A stretch of DNA of 64,000 nucleotides, taken from Triops longicaudatus. Its lineage: Eukaryota > Arthropoda > Branchiopoda > Notostraca > Triopsidae. The notes under the pieces were generated by a model. That model did not search any database. It had not been told where the DNA came from and saw only the letters and a program-made list of their open reading frames with translations. The translations under genes were made by a program, and so were the position numbers. The stretch covers positions 620,001 through 684,000 of the forward strand of contig JAGQDJ010000025.1 in NCBI GenBank assembly GCA_022885665.1, in the 5' to 3' direction. Of this stretch, positions 13,101-23,500 are shown one piece after another (positions within the stretch are counted from its first letter, which is position 1; each line of letters starts with the position of its first letter).

Positions 13101-13677
13101 GATCCTAATGGTAGCCAAGCCAACTTTTACTATGCTTCAGCAGCGCCGTACGCCGAATCCATTGCGCCGTCACACCATTCAGCTGGTTATGCGCATTATT
13201 ACGACGAAGAGGAAGATGGATGGGAAATGCCGAATTTCTATAATGAGACGTACATGAAAGGTAGGTGAGTTATAAAGCATCTCTAATTTTCTTTTCCTAT
13301 TTCAATCTTGTTTGTTAATAGAGAACCTAGCCAGCGCGAAAATGAACAGTCTGGCTCGCTCCAACGCCAGTCTGTATGGTAACAAGGACGAGCTATACGA
13401 CAGGCTTCGGCGACACGCGTACCAAGGACCCCAAAAAGGTACTAAAACAACCTTTAGAAATAACACGTGTTTATTATTAAAACTAAACTTGTTTTTTTTT
13501 TGCGAAAAATAATTACGAAGGTCCCGAAACGCTTTCATGTTTTTGATGAAAAATGTTATTTACGTTTTGTGATTATATGGCTTAGATTTACAAGAAAAAA
13601 ATAATGCTAATTATAAACTTTCTTGTTTCTTTGCAGAAAAGAGTGGTAATGAAACAAGTGACAGCGAGGGTCATTAA
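1..13677 (+). CDS. uif: Uninflatable/SVEP1-like giant modular membrane protein (5' partial)
   Basis: Thirty-six exons join in consistent phase to give 3,295 codons; the window opens inside a CUB domain, so the signal peptide and N-terminus are missing. Domain order: CUB modules, four sushi, cbEGF, F5/8 type C, cbEGF, four sushi, second F5/8C, two HYR, a sushi and a unique cysteine-bearing region, GCC2/GCC3 (ephrin-receptor-like) repeats, 14 EGF, laminin-G/pentraxin-like domain, HYR, sushi, unique region, four GCC2/GCC3 repeats, two EGF, one transmembrane helix (about 12895-12971) and a roughly 125-residue cytoplasmic tail ending at TAA 13675-13677. This order is that of Drosophila Uninflatable, an apical epithelial protein needed for tracheal growth and reported to affect Notch signalling; vertebrate SVEP1 is a secreted relative. 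Orthology is inferred from architecture; the exon model is supported by phase and by GT-AG at every junction. The only real alternative is another SVEP1-like paralogue. Confidence 0.9.
1174..2161 (+). other. uif-like gene: first block of four sushi (CCP) domains
   Basis: Exons 1174-1353 and 1422-1604 each carry one sushi domain and both introns fall in phase 1, the usual arrangement for shuffled modules. Exon 1802-2161 carries two more. Each module has four cysteines, a central G-x-x-Y/F-x-C-x-x-G(F/Y) stretch and a Trp or equivalent before the last Cys (for example GTWSADVPSC). The 197-bp intron 1605-1801 is AT-rich and contains nothing recognisable. Confidence 0.88.
2225..2863 (+). other. 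uif-like gene: calcium-binding EGF and first F5/8 type C domain
   Basis: Exon 2225-2427 begins with a calcium-binding EGF (DIDEC start, NLPGSYHC centre). Exons 2483-2656 and 2717-2863 then encode a discoidin/F5/8C domain (VRLNS-GGWC start, WVMVDLKAKTIIRGF core, ARYIRLVIQ end), completed by CLRMELMGC at the start of the next exon. All three joins are phase 0. F5/8C domains usually bind membranes or carbohydrate; the ligand here is unknown. Confidence 0.87.
2923..4220 (+). other. uif-like gene: second cbEGF and second sushi block
   Basis: Exon 2923-3234 closes the F5/8C domain, encodes a second cbEGF (NDINEC, NNPGSFGC) and starts a sushi domain. Exons 3385-3993 and 4063-4220 finish four sushi modules, of which the one at about 3505-3735 is atypically long. 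The 150-bp intron 3235-3384 is AT-rich. The block ends in residues that lead directly into the second F5/8C domain. Confidence 0.85.
4317..5548 (+). other. uif-like gene: second F5/8C domain and two HYR domains
   Basis: Exon 4317-4744 holds the second F5/8C domain (VRLNSATGWC start, YVSIDLGSVHRVKAI core, LKFELMGC end). After a 256-bp AT-rich intron, exons 5001-5252 and 5310-5548 encode two hyalin-repeat (HYR) domains, each beginning D-x-x-PP followed by a C-P and ending in A-D-x-x-GN-A-x-C. HYR domains are immunoglobulin-like adhesion modules commonly found beside sushi and EGF repeats. Confidence 0.86.
5670..6566 (+). other. uif-like gene: sushi-like domain and unique region
   Basis: Exons 5670-5797 and 5944-6253 encode a sushi-like module (CVDWELKPPVNG start, CNPGFKF centre). 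The rest of 5944-6253 and exon 6311-6566 form a cysteine-containing stretch of about 160 residues that I cannot assign to a named domain; it carries several N-glycosylation sequons (for example ETNVT and RATNAS). The sushi module is split by a 146-bp AT-rich intron. Confidence 0.75.
6623..7236 (+). other. uif-like gene: first GCC2/GCC3 repeat block
   Basis: Exons 6623-6955 and 7021-7236 encode repeats of the form C-x-G-T(F/Y)...C-x-x-CP-x-G-T-Y-Q (for example CPAGTFAVKEAKSCSVC and KCEPGTYSDTGLAPCAPC), the GCC2/GCC3 or Tyr-kin_ephrin-like module. The final part (VCQQGFCKNGGLC) opens the following EGF array, so one EGF is split across intron 7237-7299. Confidence 0.85.
7300..9242 (+). other. 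uif-like gene: array of 14 EGF domains
   Basis: Exons 7300-7443, 7500-7648, 7700-7820, 8045-9049 and 9111-9242 encode 14 consecutive EGF domains (the first begins in the preceding exon). The 1,005-bp exon 8045-9049 alone carries about nine of them without an intron. Many have D-x-(D/N)-x-C calcium-binding starts. Several contain C-x-S-x-P-C (CASEPC, CRSNPC, CSSDPC), the O-glucosylation consensus, and C-x-x-GG-(S/T)-C-like O-fucosylation sites (CYNGGTC), as in Notch. The glycosylation is inferred from consensus only. Confidence 0.9.
9304..11304 (+). other. uif-like gene: laminin-G/pentraxin-like, HYR, sushi and unique region
   Basis: Exon 9304-9469 and the 1,475-bp exon 9830-11304 are joined across a 360-bp AT-rich intron. 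They encode a concanavalin-like LamG/pentraxin domain (ITDGQWHHVALVWDG is the family signature), a short EGF tail (ACPPGYTGADCE), an HYR domain (about 10378-10620), a sushi module (about 10621-10840) and an unassigned region of about 155 residues. That region contains an IVKRQ dibasic site near 11050-11064 that could be a proprotein-convertase site (inference). Confidence 0.85.
11580..12971 (+). other. uif-like gene: second GCC2/GCC3 block, membrane-proximal EGFs and transmembrane helix
   Basis: Exons 11580-11753, 11811-11962, 12096-12291 and 12497-12971 encode four GCC2/GCC3 repeats, two EGF modules (ending CQCTGSFTGKTCE) and a single hydrophobic helix rich in Ile, Val and Leu, starting about 12895 (YIAGGIAGAVVFVILVILL). 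Arginines follow immediately, as expected for a type I stop-transfer. The 275-bp intron 11305-11579 and the 205-bp intron 12292-12496 are AT-rich without features. Confidence 0.88.
13046..13677 (+). other. uif-like gene: cytoplasmic tail exons
   Basis: Exons 13046-13260, 13322-13438 and 13637-13677 encode an intracellular tail of about 125 residues with many Tyr residues (YAHYYDEEEDGWEMP, YDRLRRHAYQGP) and an acidic, serine-containing C-terminus (SDSEGH) before TAA. The Tyr/acidic segments suggest sorting or kinase-docking function (inference). No enzymatic domain is present. Confidence 0.85.
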
Positions 13678-13842
13678 AGCTGAACATCCCGTGTGCTTTG
13701 TACGTATGCGTCAGCGCGAGGACAGTGATTCTATTGCTGGGCGTTAGTTTTAGTTAGATATAGTCAACGGGAAGGGAGGGATTGGGGGGAGAAGCGGGAG
13801 TGGGGCAGACTACGAAACAATTTCGTGACTCTTGCACCATAA

Positions 13843-13848
13843 AATAAA
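13843..13848 (+). promoter_or_regulatory. Putative poly(A) signal of the uif-like gene
   Basis: AATAAA lies 166 bp after the stop codon at 13677. It is the first canonical hexamer in the 3' flank; later copies at 14255-14260 and 14555-14560 could serve longer 3' UTRs. Confidence 0.5.
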
Positions 13849-16800
13849 AAATGGTTGCCCTCGGAAGTGTAGGAAGCCGTCCAGTTGTGCCTTCAAAAAA
13901 GTATGTGACATTTTTCATGTCCATTGCAAGCAGTGTTTGATTTATTAATTTAAGCAAGGTTAAATCGTGTTCGAACATGGCAATATGTTTACTTTTCTGT
14001 GTTAATCGTCATCTGCCTCATCAAAAGTTGAATCATCGGGGTGGTGTCACGGGATTGGGTTGTACTTATGAAAAGAAATTTTATGAAAAAATTCCAAACA
14101 ATAGGTAGAGATTTCTGGCTGACAAAATGAGACAGTAATACCTGGTCTAGTTACATAGTTGACAAACGTATTCCGGCTTATTCAGCCAGAAGTCTCTGTT
14201 ATGTCATATTCCATGTTTATTAATATCGCTCATGTCATAACCAGTTTATACAGAAATAAAAACCTTTTGTCAAACCAATTCGTTGCGCGTACTTAATTCT
14301 TTTTTGCTAATGATACGATTTTCTCTTTGCTGTTTATCAGATTTCCTGGTGGTTCCTGAAAATTATAGAAAAGGAAGTAAGAAACTCGCTAACCTTGTAA
14401 CCACCCTATCTGGAGCAAGCGTGCATGTCCAGAGTTTTATGCAGTTCTATCGACGTTTGAAGTATGCAGTCGTTTAACTACACAAATCACACGTTGCGCT
14501 CCACCTGCCCTAAGCAACACCTTCACAAGAAAAACTTCTCACGGTTTCCTTTGAAATAAAACAAAAAGCATGCTCTTACCTGCTTGTCACCTTCTCAAAG
14601 GTAAAACCGCGATAACTGAGACGTTGGCCATGTGGAGTTATACATTCTTTGCTCGTGCCTTGAAGCGCATAAAGGGGCTTTTTGTTTCCGGATGAAAACC
14701 CGTTGAAATCGTGCCCTTCCGTGTGGAGGTGTGTTTCGCTAATATGTATAACGTTAGACTTACCCTTGAGGTCGTTGGTGGAGTTGTCTCGGTCACGGAC
14801 TTTTCGGACTACCCGGAAGCATAATGTGGTAGGGGAACGAAACTCCAGTTTGTCGACGAAAGGCTCGTCGGAATATGATGACGTCTGAGAAAAGGAATGG
14901 ATTGGCAGTCCCGTTTGGAAGCTGGGCTCAGAAAGGTCAGAAAATCCCCACAGAAAAATTTGTCAAGGTCGGACATGGTACGGGGGAGGAAGAATGTGTG
15001 CGGAAGTCCGTTAATAAAATTTGGTTTAAAGAAGTCGAGTGGGAACGGTGTCATATCTATCGACGGCCATCGAGCATATGTCAAGGGCAAGAATGCGATC
15101 ACGGCTGCTGGGCAACACCCTCGTAGCTCACGACGTTTGCCACCCCAGCTAAGGAATTAGTCTAGAGTTCCCAGAATAAGAAGTAGGTAAAAATTGGAGC
15201 ATTCTGCAAACGGCGACCTTCGATGCTTATCTGTGTCAAGAAAGAGTATTCGTAGTCACACCAAACGTGTTTTAATTTTGAGAAGAAGTTTTTTGGTTTC
15301 CTTTCGAGGGTTATCGGACATGAGCATTCCGGTAATTCAAGTGCAGAGCGTGCACTGTAACTAGATCCTGTTTTCTCTTTATTTTGCCTGCAGAATTTGA
15401 AACTCTCACACAAAGTCTATAGAGCTTGCGCTGCAACAAGGTTCTATAGTTGGCTTTTGATTTGCTTATCGTGTACTGTAAACTCCTACACATCGATAAT
15501 TCCTTTTAAGGTCGAGTCTACCAGGCACGGCTAAAGGTAAACAATGAAATTATTGTTGGACAACAGGCTACCTGGATAAAAATCGAAGCATGCTTCACTT
15601 CATTCGAAAAAGTACTCGAGCACGAATCGAGATCTCTTTGGTCCATCGAAAAGGAATTGCCATGTGTACCCTCTAGTTTGTGAACCACATGTCGAAAGGT
15701 TTTTTCTTAAGCATAATCAAACTAAAGTGTCAGAGAAAAATTGCCGAGACCCATTAATTGGAATAATGGCCATGAAGAGTAGCGAGATGTTATTTTGTGC
15801 AATGTATTAGCCTGCGTCTTAGTACTGCATATAAAAGATAAGCAATGAAACATTTTAACGATATGTTTTTTTTTAAAAAAAAAGGCAATGTGTTAGAACC
15901 CAGTATTTCAATTAATTTCATTGCGTTCTTTTAAAGCAATTTATTTAATCGGTGAATAAGCCTTGTTTAAAACCCTTGATTGACTGTCTCTTGCTAAAAT
16001 GTAACTTTCAGGATACTTTTAAAATTAAATGGTAAGTTTTAATGACTTTTTCCGTTATACAATATTATCACGTTATTACGCACCTTTCACAACCGAAGAA
16101 AATGTTCGGTACATCAGTTTTTTTTCTACACAGTTTACATTACACGGGGCCTTATGAATTCTCCAATAAAGTTCACAGCTCGTTATGAAATGGTTCGTTA
16201 TAACGAATTCTACTGTATTAAGTACCATGTTAACTCTATTTTATCAGAAAAGTACATGTAAGGCCATTGAGCCGTTTCTCATCTTATGACGCAATGTGTC
16301 ACTGGAGTGAAAAACTGTCTGCCCCTGGGATAAAATAGCAGCATTGCGTCCGATTGCGATAGGGCATTTTTTTTTTTAATGAACATTATCACTCTTCAAT
16401 ACTAAGAAATGCTCGGATTCAATTGTTCAGGTACTTTTACAAAGGTGTACAAGTACTTTTACAAGTACGAAGAAACACTTTGAGTATGCGCTAATTCGCA
16501 AACTCGGAACCCAACCAACAAGAAACCTTGCGGGGATTTTGCGTTTGTCAGAACTTTCCTATGGCGTATGACGAATATTAGGAAACCTAGATCGTTGTAT
16601 TCGCAAAAGCTTACCAATGTCTATTTACTTACGCTTTGATTACACATCCTTTTTGTGAAACCATACAACGAATCCAATGGTTAGTATTTTGTTTCTTTAA
16701 TGTAAATATTAACATAACGAGCATGCAAATTTACTGCTGAAATCTTTTCTTTATATTTTTTTTGTGTATAGGGGGAGGGGATCTTCCAATTCAACAAATG

Positions 16801-19800
16801 AATTCTCCTACAGGATGGCGCAGCAAGCGCTTACTGTCATTCGTCGGAAAGTCGAGCTGTACGTAATCATTTAGTAATTTTACTCCGGAGCGGATGAAAA
16901 CGAACACAGATTCATTTCACATCAGAGTTGATATTACCGAAGATTGAACGAAGTTTTGATTTTTCAAGTGTCACAATGATATTTCCGATGGTGTGCTTCG
17001 TATTGGTTTATATTTTTACGTGGTCAAATGTTACTTCCTGAAACACATAGTTGACGAAGTAGATCTTTATAAAAGAACGTGTATTACCCAGCTTCTGGAA
17101 TAGCGCTAGGCTTAAAACAGGTGACCAACCCTTTTCAATAACGTATCTCTGAGATCATTCACTCGTGGTAATCAAGGTCAGTACCATGGAGTGGACGCTT
17201 AAGACAATATTCAAGCTTTTACGTCAAGCAGGAAAACTAGGAGGCAGGGTGGCCAAATTTAACCTTGAAAATCTTCTAGTTTCAGGTCGATGAATTCCAA
17301 AAAGTGCCTTTCGCGTAGTTGCCTCAAACCTCGGAACTTTTTCATTGTCAATGCCTCAGTGTGCATCCTTGCGTGACCATCTGTATTAAGGTCTGGAAAA
17401 CTGCTTTAAACTAGCTTAAACGTACGCCACACTCTAGCAGATTCTCGTCAACAACAATTTTTTTAAAAAATTACTATGCAAATGAATCACTTTGGCCTTG
17501 CCCGAGGACTCATAGAATGAATATTCTAGACTATAAGTGCGAAAATGCTGCACAGTTTGTTTAGACTTTCCATCCGGGTGACCATCTGTCGCGCGTTTGC
17601 AGACTTGCTTTACGTAAGCAATCTTCAACGAGGAATTTCCTAATGGTTGTCTTGCTTTGCTTTGCGAGTCTTCCAACCAATCTCATCTGTATCCACGGGT
17701 CCTTTTACGTAAGAACGTTCCATGAAAAAGAGGCACCTTTTCTTGCGAACTTAGTCTCTTAAAGCGATGTCGTCAATGAAGATGGAACGGATCAAAGAAC
17801 TGCGCGAAGTCTTCGCGCCTTTCTTAAAAAAAAAGAGTAGAAGAATGGAACAGCGCATCACAAAGCATGCTTTTCGTGGCCTAGTCAAATTACATGAGTA
17901 AAGGAGATATTTCAAGCTCCATCCGTGACTTCCCGAACAAAGCAATCTTTGCCTTGTTCCAGTTTCAACGTCGTTAAATATTGATCAGATTTATGCATAG
18001 TGCGCCTGAAGTATCGACACGCATTCCGGGGTTACCCGACCACCCCGAATGAAAATTATTAACCAGCTGAGTCAATATTTCCTTTCGTGTCCCAAGTAAT
18101 AATAAGGAAAGTAATCAAAAGCAATGTTCGGCAAAAAATCAAATCAAATTAGGAAACAATAGAATAAGATCGGGAAGTGCAAGTGAAGGTGGCATTGAAT
18201 AACCTCCAAGTAGTAATGTATGCAAGTGTTATCCGGTAGGAAATTATTTCACTTACATATTGAATATGTTTTGCCATTGTAATAGTATGTTTTGCCATTG
18301 CCATTCTACATAAGGTCGAGTTTTTACTTTCTTGAAACTGATAGTTCACTACGCAGTGAAAAATCGTGTTGCCAGGGATTAAAAATAGTAAAAAAATAAG
18401 ATCACTATAGATATGAAACTTTTTTGACTGCAAGTCCTTCCTTATTAGATAAAAGTCCTGTTGACAACAAGCTTCGAGTTTCGCAACAAGTCCTTCATTA
18501 TATAACAAACTCTCATTTCTTCTCCTACTGCACAGATTACTGCGTGCCAAAGTTAGCCTTACAGTAGCAAGCCCGAAATTGGGAAGTATTTGACCAATAG
18601 TATGCATTGCGCAAATTGTTTATAAAACGGTCAGTTCGGTGTTATTTTCTTAATTCCTATAATTCATTATAAGAAAATGAAAATAGTGATAATGTGCACG
18701 GACAACAGTGACCGGATTACAAACGCAAATTTACAATCGAATTCTTGAATTCATAAAAAGTTTTAAAGGTACTTTTATGTACCTATGTGACACTTTACAG
18801 AAATAGGCGAAATTTTGCAAGCGTCTAATTATGTCAAAAAAGGAATTTGACCTAGTGTTTGAGATATATGCTTAAGATTAAGAATTAGTGAAAGCGTATG
18901 TAATAACATAGATAAATAAACTACTCATGGCCAGAAAATATCCGTTACTATGGAGACAAACTGTCCTGAGCTTTCGCAGCGTTGCATTGCAAACGAATTG
19001 AAAAACTTGTTTGCATTGCTTGCTTACATGTTTCATAGCATTTACCGTAGAATTTATTTACAACGAACCCAATGGAAGCGGAAAACTGTTCGTAATATAG
19101 GAAATTCGTTTTTACAGAACATTTTCTTATATATACATACTTCGGAGACCTAATAATCATCCAATATCAATCAAATATCGTCTATCGACAGTGCAAATAT
19201 TGGAAGGAGATGTTTAAATCAGGGAATAAAAGAGAAGGCGGTAAACGGGACTTTTACTGTAAATTTTTTTTACAACTGTTGCAGCAAAATCCTACGAAAA
19301 ATATTAGGACACAAAGAAAGCTCACCATTCAAGATTTTGGCCCGCTTTGGCACCCTCGGTGCCTTAACAGACTACTGCGCAAATTTAACGTTTTCTTTTG
19401 TTCCACTCTGTATTTTTTCTGCCTTTCCTTTGTTGAAAACTGAAAGGTTTTAATCATTTTTACTACTGGCTCATAGTAAAATGGCCCGTGTTCACGCTTG
19501 ACGTGTTTCTTTTAGCCATCACAGCAGATACTTTGGTTGACTAATTGGGTCGCTTCGGGTTTTACTTTCAATTTTTATGCGGCTTTCGCACGAACGAGCA
19601 GCTGTCGAGGCCTGATTTGAGGCGACACAAAACCATGAAACTTTTGTTACTATCCAGTGCAACTTACTAGTCATAGGCTCTGATTCGCCTTTTATGGATT
19701 GATGCATTTGACGGTGTGTTCTAGATCAAAATGATAACGTCAGATACGTCAGTAAACGTTTCGCAATTTTGAACTCTTAAGCTCTGTTTTTGTTTCAGTA

Positions 19801-20170
19801 AAAACCATCAAGTGAAGCGGAAATTGTATTATGTTCCTCTCTTTGAGAAAAAAAGCAAAAAGGACAAAAGGGTTCCTGCCTGTAAGACTGTGATCCCCAC
19901 TTGCGGTTTACTTAGCTTCTAGCGTCAGGGAAGTTGCGTTACGGAAGCGGTCCGGAAAGTACTTAACGACAAAATTCGCGGTAGGATATGTGTAAAGTGT
20001 ACGACCGAACAAAATTTCCAGTTTAAACTTGTGAAAATCAAGTTCGGTTGATCTCTGTTGGGCGTGAGCTGAACCCTTCACGTACACACCCACTTGCTTT
20101 AATGCGGAGCTTACAGCGAAGGCCAAGTCGTACGAAACCAATCTTCAAGTCCACCGGTGGGGCGGCAGCT
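13849..20170. other. Intergenic interval with no supported gene
   Basis: About 6.3 kb of AT-rich sequence between the uif-like gene and the SLC22 gene. Open frames here (the longest is 152 codons, minus strand, 18149-18607) have no recognisable domain and arbitrary-looking composition. The only structured item is a terminal fragment of the CTCGTTATAACG-type inverted-repeat element near 16170-16215. I see no tRNA or rRNA gene by eye. Confidence 0.6.
16170..16215. mobile_element. Terminal fragment of CTCGTTATAACG-type MITE
   Basis: The sequence ends GGTTCGTTATAACGAATTCTACTG followed by TA, the same terminus as better preserved copies at 32792-32963 and 23966-24139. No matching left end is clear, so it looks like a solo or degraded right end. 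Confidence 0.45.
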
Positions 20171-20176
20171 CACGTT

Positions 20177-20182
20177 TATAAA
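20177..20182 (+). promoter_or_regulatory. Possible TATA box of the SLC22 gene
   Basis: TATAAA in a GC-richer surround (CACGTTTATAAAATGG) lies about 360 bp upstream of the ATG at 20542. A start site about 30 bp downstream, near 20207-20215, would give an unspliced 5' UTR of about 330 nt. This rests on motif and position only. Confidence 0.35.
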
Positions 20183-20541
20183 ATGGAACGGAGCGAGGGA
20201 GTAAGACTGTAGTTATCACCTCAAGTGCCTTCTAGGCTGTCTGTACTATCCTTCCGACAAGTATTATATAAGTGAGCGGAACTGAGTTTAAGTGTAGCGT
20301 TCGCAAACTGGCCTTCAGTCGTGTTCCTAAAATCTTTAACTCCTTCAAATCTCCCGCAAAAGGACAGCGAATTGTCTTCTAGTACACTGAACATGTTTCA
20401 GCCCGTGCAATTGTGACTGTTAAGTTCTCGTCAATACTTTACGTCCAAAGCGTCCGTTACCTAATCAAAAGTGCAAATTTCAACAAGTGCATTTTTTTTG
20501 CCTACTACTCAAAGCAATTTTTCAATTAACTGAGCACTAAA

Positions 20542-23500
20542 ATGAGTGCCTATGAAGAGGGAATTGATAATCCCGCCTGGGAAGACGAAACTGGGGATGT
20601 TTGCACTCCTCTGCCTCAACCCAAGATTGTCAGCAACAGGCGACCCCTGTCGGGCGAGCTTAAACTTCGGGATCCCGATGTTGCTTCCACGTGGAAGTCA
20701 CCTGTCCACACCAACGACGGCGTCTACCCACCATTCCACCCTGATTTAAAATACTCTTTGCCAGAAGGCAACGCTCTGAGAGCAACAATTAGCTCCCCGC
20801 CTGTAATGACTGGCATTAACAGTTTGCCTAAGAAAAAGATATCAGGGGATTTTTCTTTCCAGTTTGACAAAGACGGTAACCTAACCAAACGACCTTCTGA
20901 CTTCCTAAAAACCAGTGAACCTGCCCCTAGTAGTAAAATTACAGATTTTGATGACGTTTTGCCCTATTTGGGCGAATTCGGACTCTACCAAAAGTTCCTC
21001 TTCTTTTTAACTGCTCCCTTCAGCATCTTCTTGTCGTTTGTGTACTTCAGCCAGTTATTTATCACCCTGACACCCGACCATTGGTGCAAAGTCCCCGGGC
21101 TCGAAAATTTCACAGAATCTTTCAGTCCTCAGTAAGTGCGAAATTCTTAAATAAAAAAAAAAAATTTCTTCGCTAACTTGTCTTAGCGAAAACGTACTTA
21201 GTCTAAATACTTTCAAATACGTTTGTAACAAGTAAATATTTATTTACTCATAACGTATGAATATACATTGTTTAAGTACATAGTTAATTTACGTACTCAA
21301 AATCTGTGTACTTAATGCACATAATCATACATTTTATGTCTTTCGTGGGTATGCTGTTTACACTTTCAATTTGTTGTGCAATTTTGCGGTAAAACTGAAG
21401 CTGGAACTAATTAGACGGGAACTTAAGAGAAATTAATTACATATTTAATTACAAGAGAGAAAGTATTGCCAACCTCAACACCAGAAAAGCTGCAGCGCAA
21501 TAGGAGCCATACCAATTGGCGTATTTGAACTGAAGCGTGACGAAACGATGGTGCATTGATACCTGGTTTGTTGCAACGTCGTCTCCATAATAGTGTCTTT
21601 CGGAAAGTTTCGAAAGTGAGAGTGAGAGTATCAACAAAATGTGACCATGTAAATAATGCGCCAGCTTGTAAACTGGCAGCTGAATTCACGGTCGTGAAAG
21701 TTAGCTGAGCATAACTTGGGACTCACTGTGCTGGTAACCCAGACAAGCGCCAAGCGTGACTCCGACTTGTCATTGCGTCAAGAACACATCATGACACGAG
21801 CGCCATAAACTGTTACGTATAATGACTTTTGTTATCTGTAGGTTTGACAAGCGTTCGATTTCCGTCCCAGTCCTCGAAGGAGATCTCAATACAGGCGTAA
21901 CGGGGGGGTACAGCTCTTGCGAAATGTATGATGTAGATTACGAACAAGTGATCAAAGAAAACCTCAAGCCTAATGCATCGTGGAAGGTCGTCCCTTGCCA
22001 AGAATGGGAATATGATTACACAAACACAAGATATCCAACGATTGTTTCTGAAGTACGTTTTTTTTTCATTTTTTTTAAATAATCTGGAATGTACAAAACA
22101 TTTTTTGTTATTATTTTTTATTACTGCCTGTGATTATTTCTCGTACTCATTTGTGGTTTGTCATAGTTCAATTGGGTGTGTGAACACGCGGGAAATGCTC
22201 CTTTGGCACAAGCCTTGTTTTTCTGCGGTAGCATTCTTGGTGGTATAACCATAGGATATATGGCCGATCGTTTTGGACGTATTCCAGCCCTCATTACGAG
22301 TAACCTGATGGGTGCCTTGGCTGGTATCATAACAGCTTACTCGCACAACCTGGGACTTTTTCTCTTCGCGCGTTTCCTTATGGGCATTGCATTTGACAAC
22401 AGTTTTACTATGATATACATTATTGGTATGTTTACTCATTTTTTTATGTTACCTTAAGGGCTTTTAAAACATGTCTTCATATGATTTACTTTCGCTTTTT
22501 ATGTCCTTCTTACGACAGTGCTGGAATATGTTGGTCCTCAGTACCGAACCTTAGTGGCGAATTTAAGCATCGCTTTGTTTTACACGGCTGGAACGGTGGC
22601 ATTGCCTTGGATTGCATGGGTTATTTCCGACTGGCGGCTATTTAGCTTATACACCTCGGTTCCGCTCATTTCTTCCGTCTTGGCAGTGTGGATAGTCCCC
22701 GAGAGTGCGAGGTAAGCTTGTAATTGCATCACGAACTAAGAGAAGCAAAAAGACACACAAAAAAATGAGTATAAAAAGATGAAAAAGCGAGCAATAGAAT
22801 CCCTGCAAAACGACCTTCTGCCATGTTAAAATGTGTATCGTGTAGGTGGTTGCTCTCTCAAGGCCACAGTGATAAAGCCATTGATATTATTCGCCGTTTC
22901 GCAAAAATCAACAAGAAGGAAGTGGATGAGAAAGTCTACACTGCATTAAAGGTATGTCGAGCTGGCTTAAATACTTTGTCCTCCGTTCGGAAGGGATTAT
23001 TGGGAAGGTGTGTCCAAATAGCTTGTAAGTTCGATGATTGACGCCTATCGACTGTACAGCTCTGCTCGATCACGAAAATAAATTGAATGAGCGAATGCTA
23101 CAAAAACGAGAAAAAAAGGGGAAAGAATTATCCTTGAAACCCGGTAATGATTAAGCAACTTTCTGTTCCAGGTGGCTACCGAAGAAGCTCAGAAGGCAAC
23201 TGCCAATGAAAAAACTCGCACCGTTATTGATCTCTTAAAGACACCCCGTTTACGCCGGAATGTTATTCTTCTCACGCTTGTATGGTATGTCCAACATTTG
23301 GTATCCGCAGATTTCATTGTTACTGTACTAATGCTACTTGCCTGCTTTATAAGGACTGACGAATGTCAAGCTTTGCATGTTTCAGCTGCCTGGTTGCTTT
23401 GGTTGACACATGTCCTTACACTTGTTTTTCATTGTTCCCTACAGGGTAATGATTGCTGTAGTTTACGACGGCCATGCCCGTAATACTGCAAATATGGGTC

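Noticed and set aside
18149..18607. 152-codon minus-strand open frame in the first intergenic region
   Set aside because: No domain, irregular composition, no plausible splice partners or promoter; its length is within chance for a 64-kb window.
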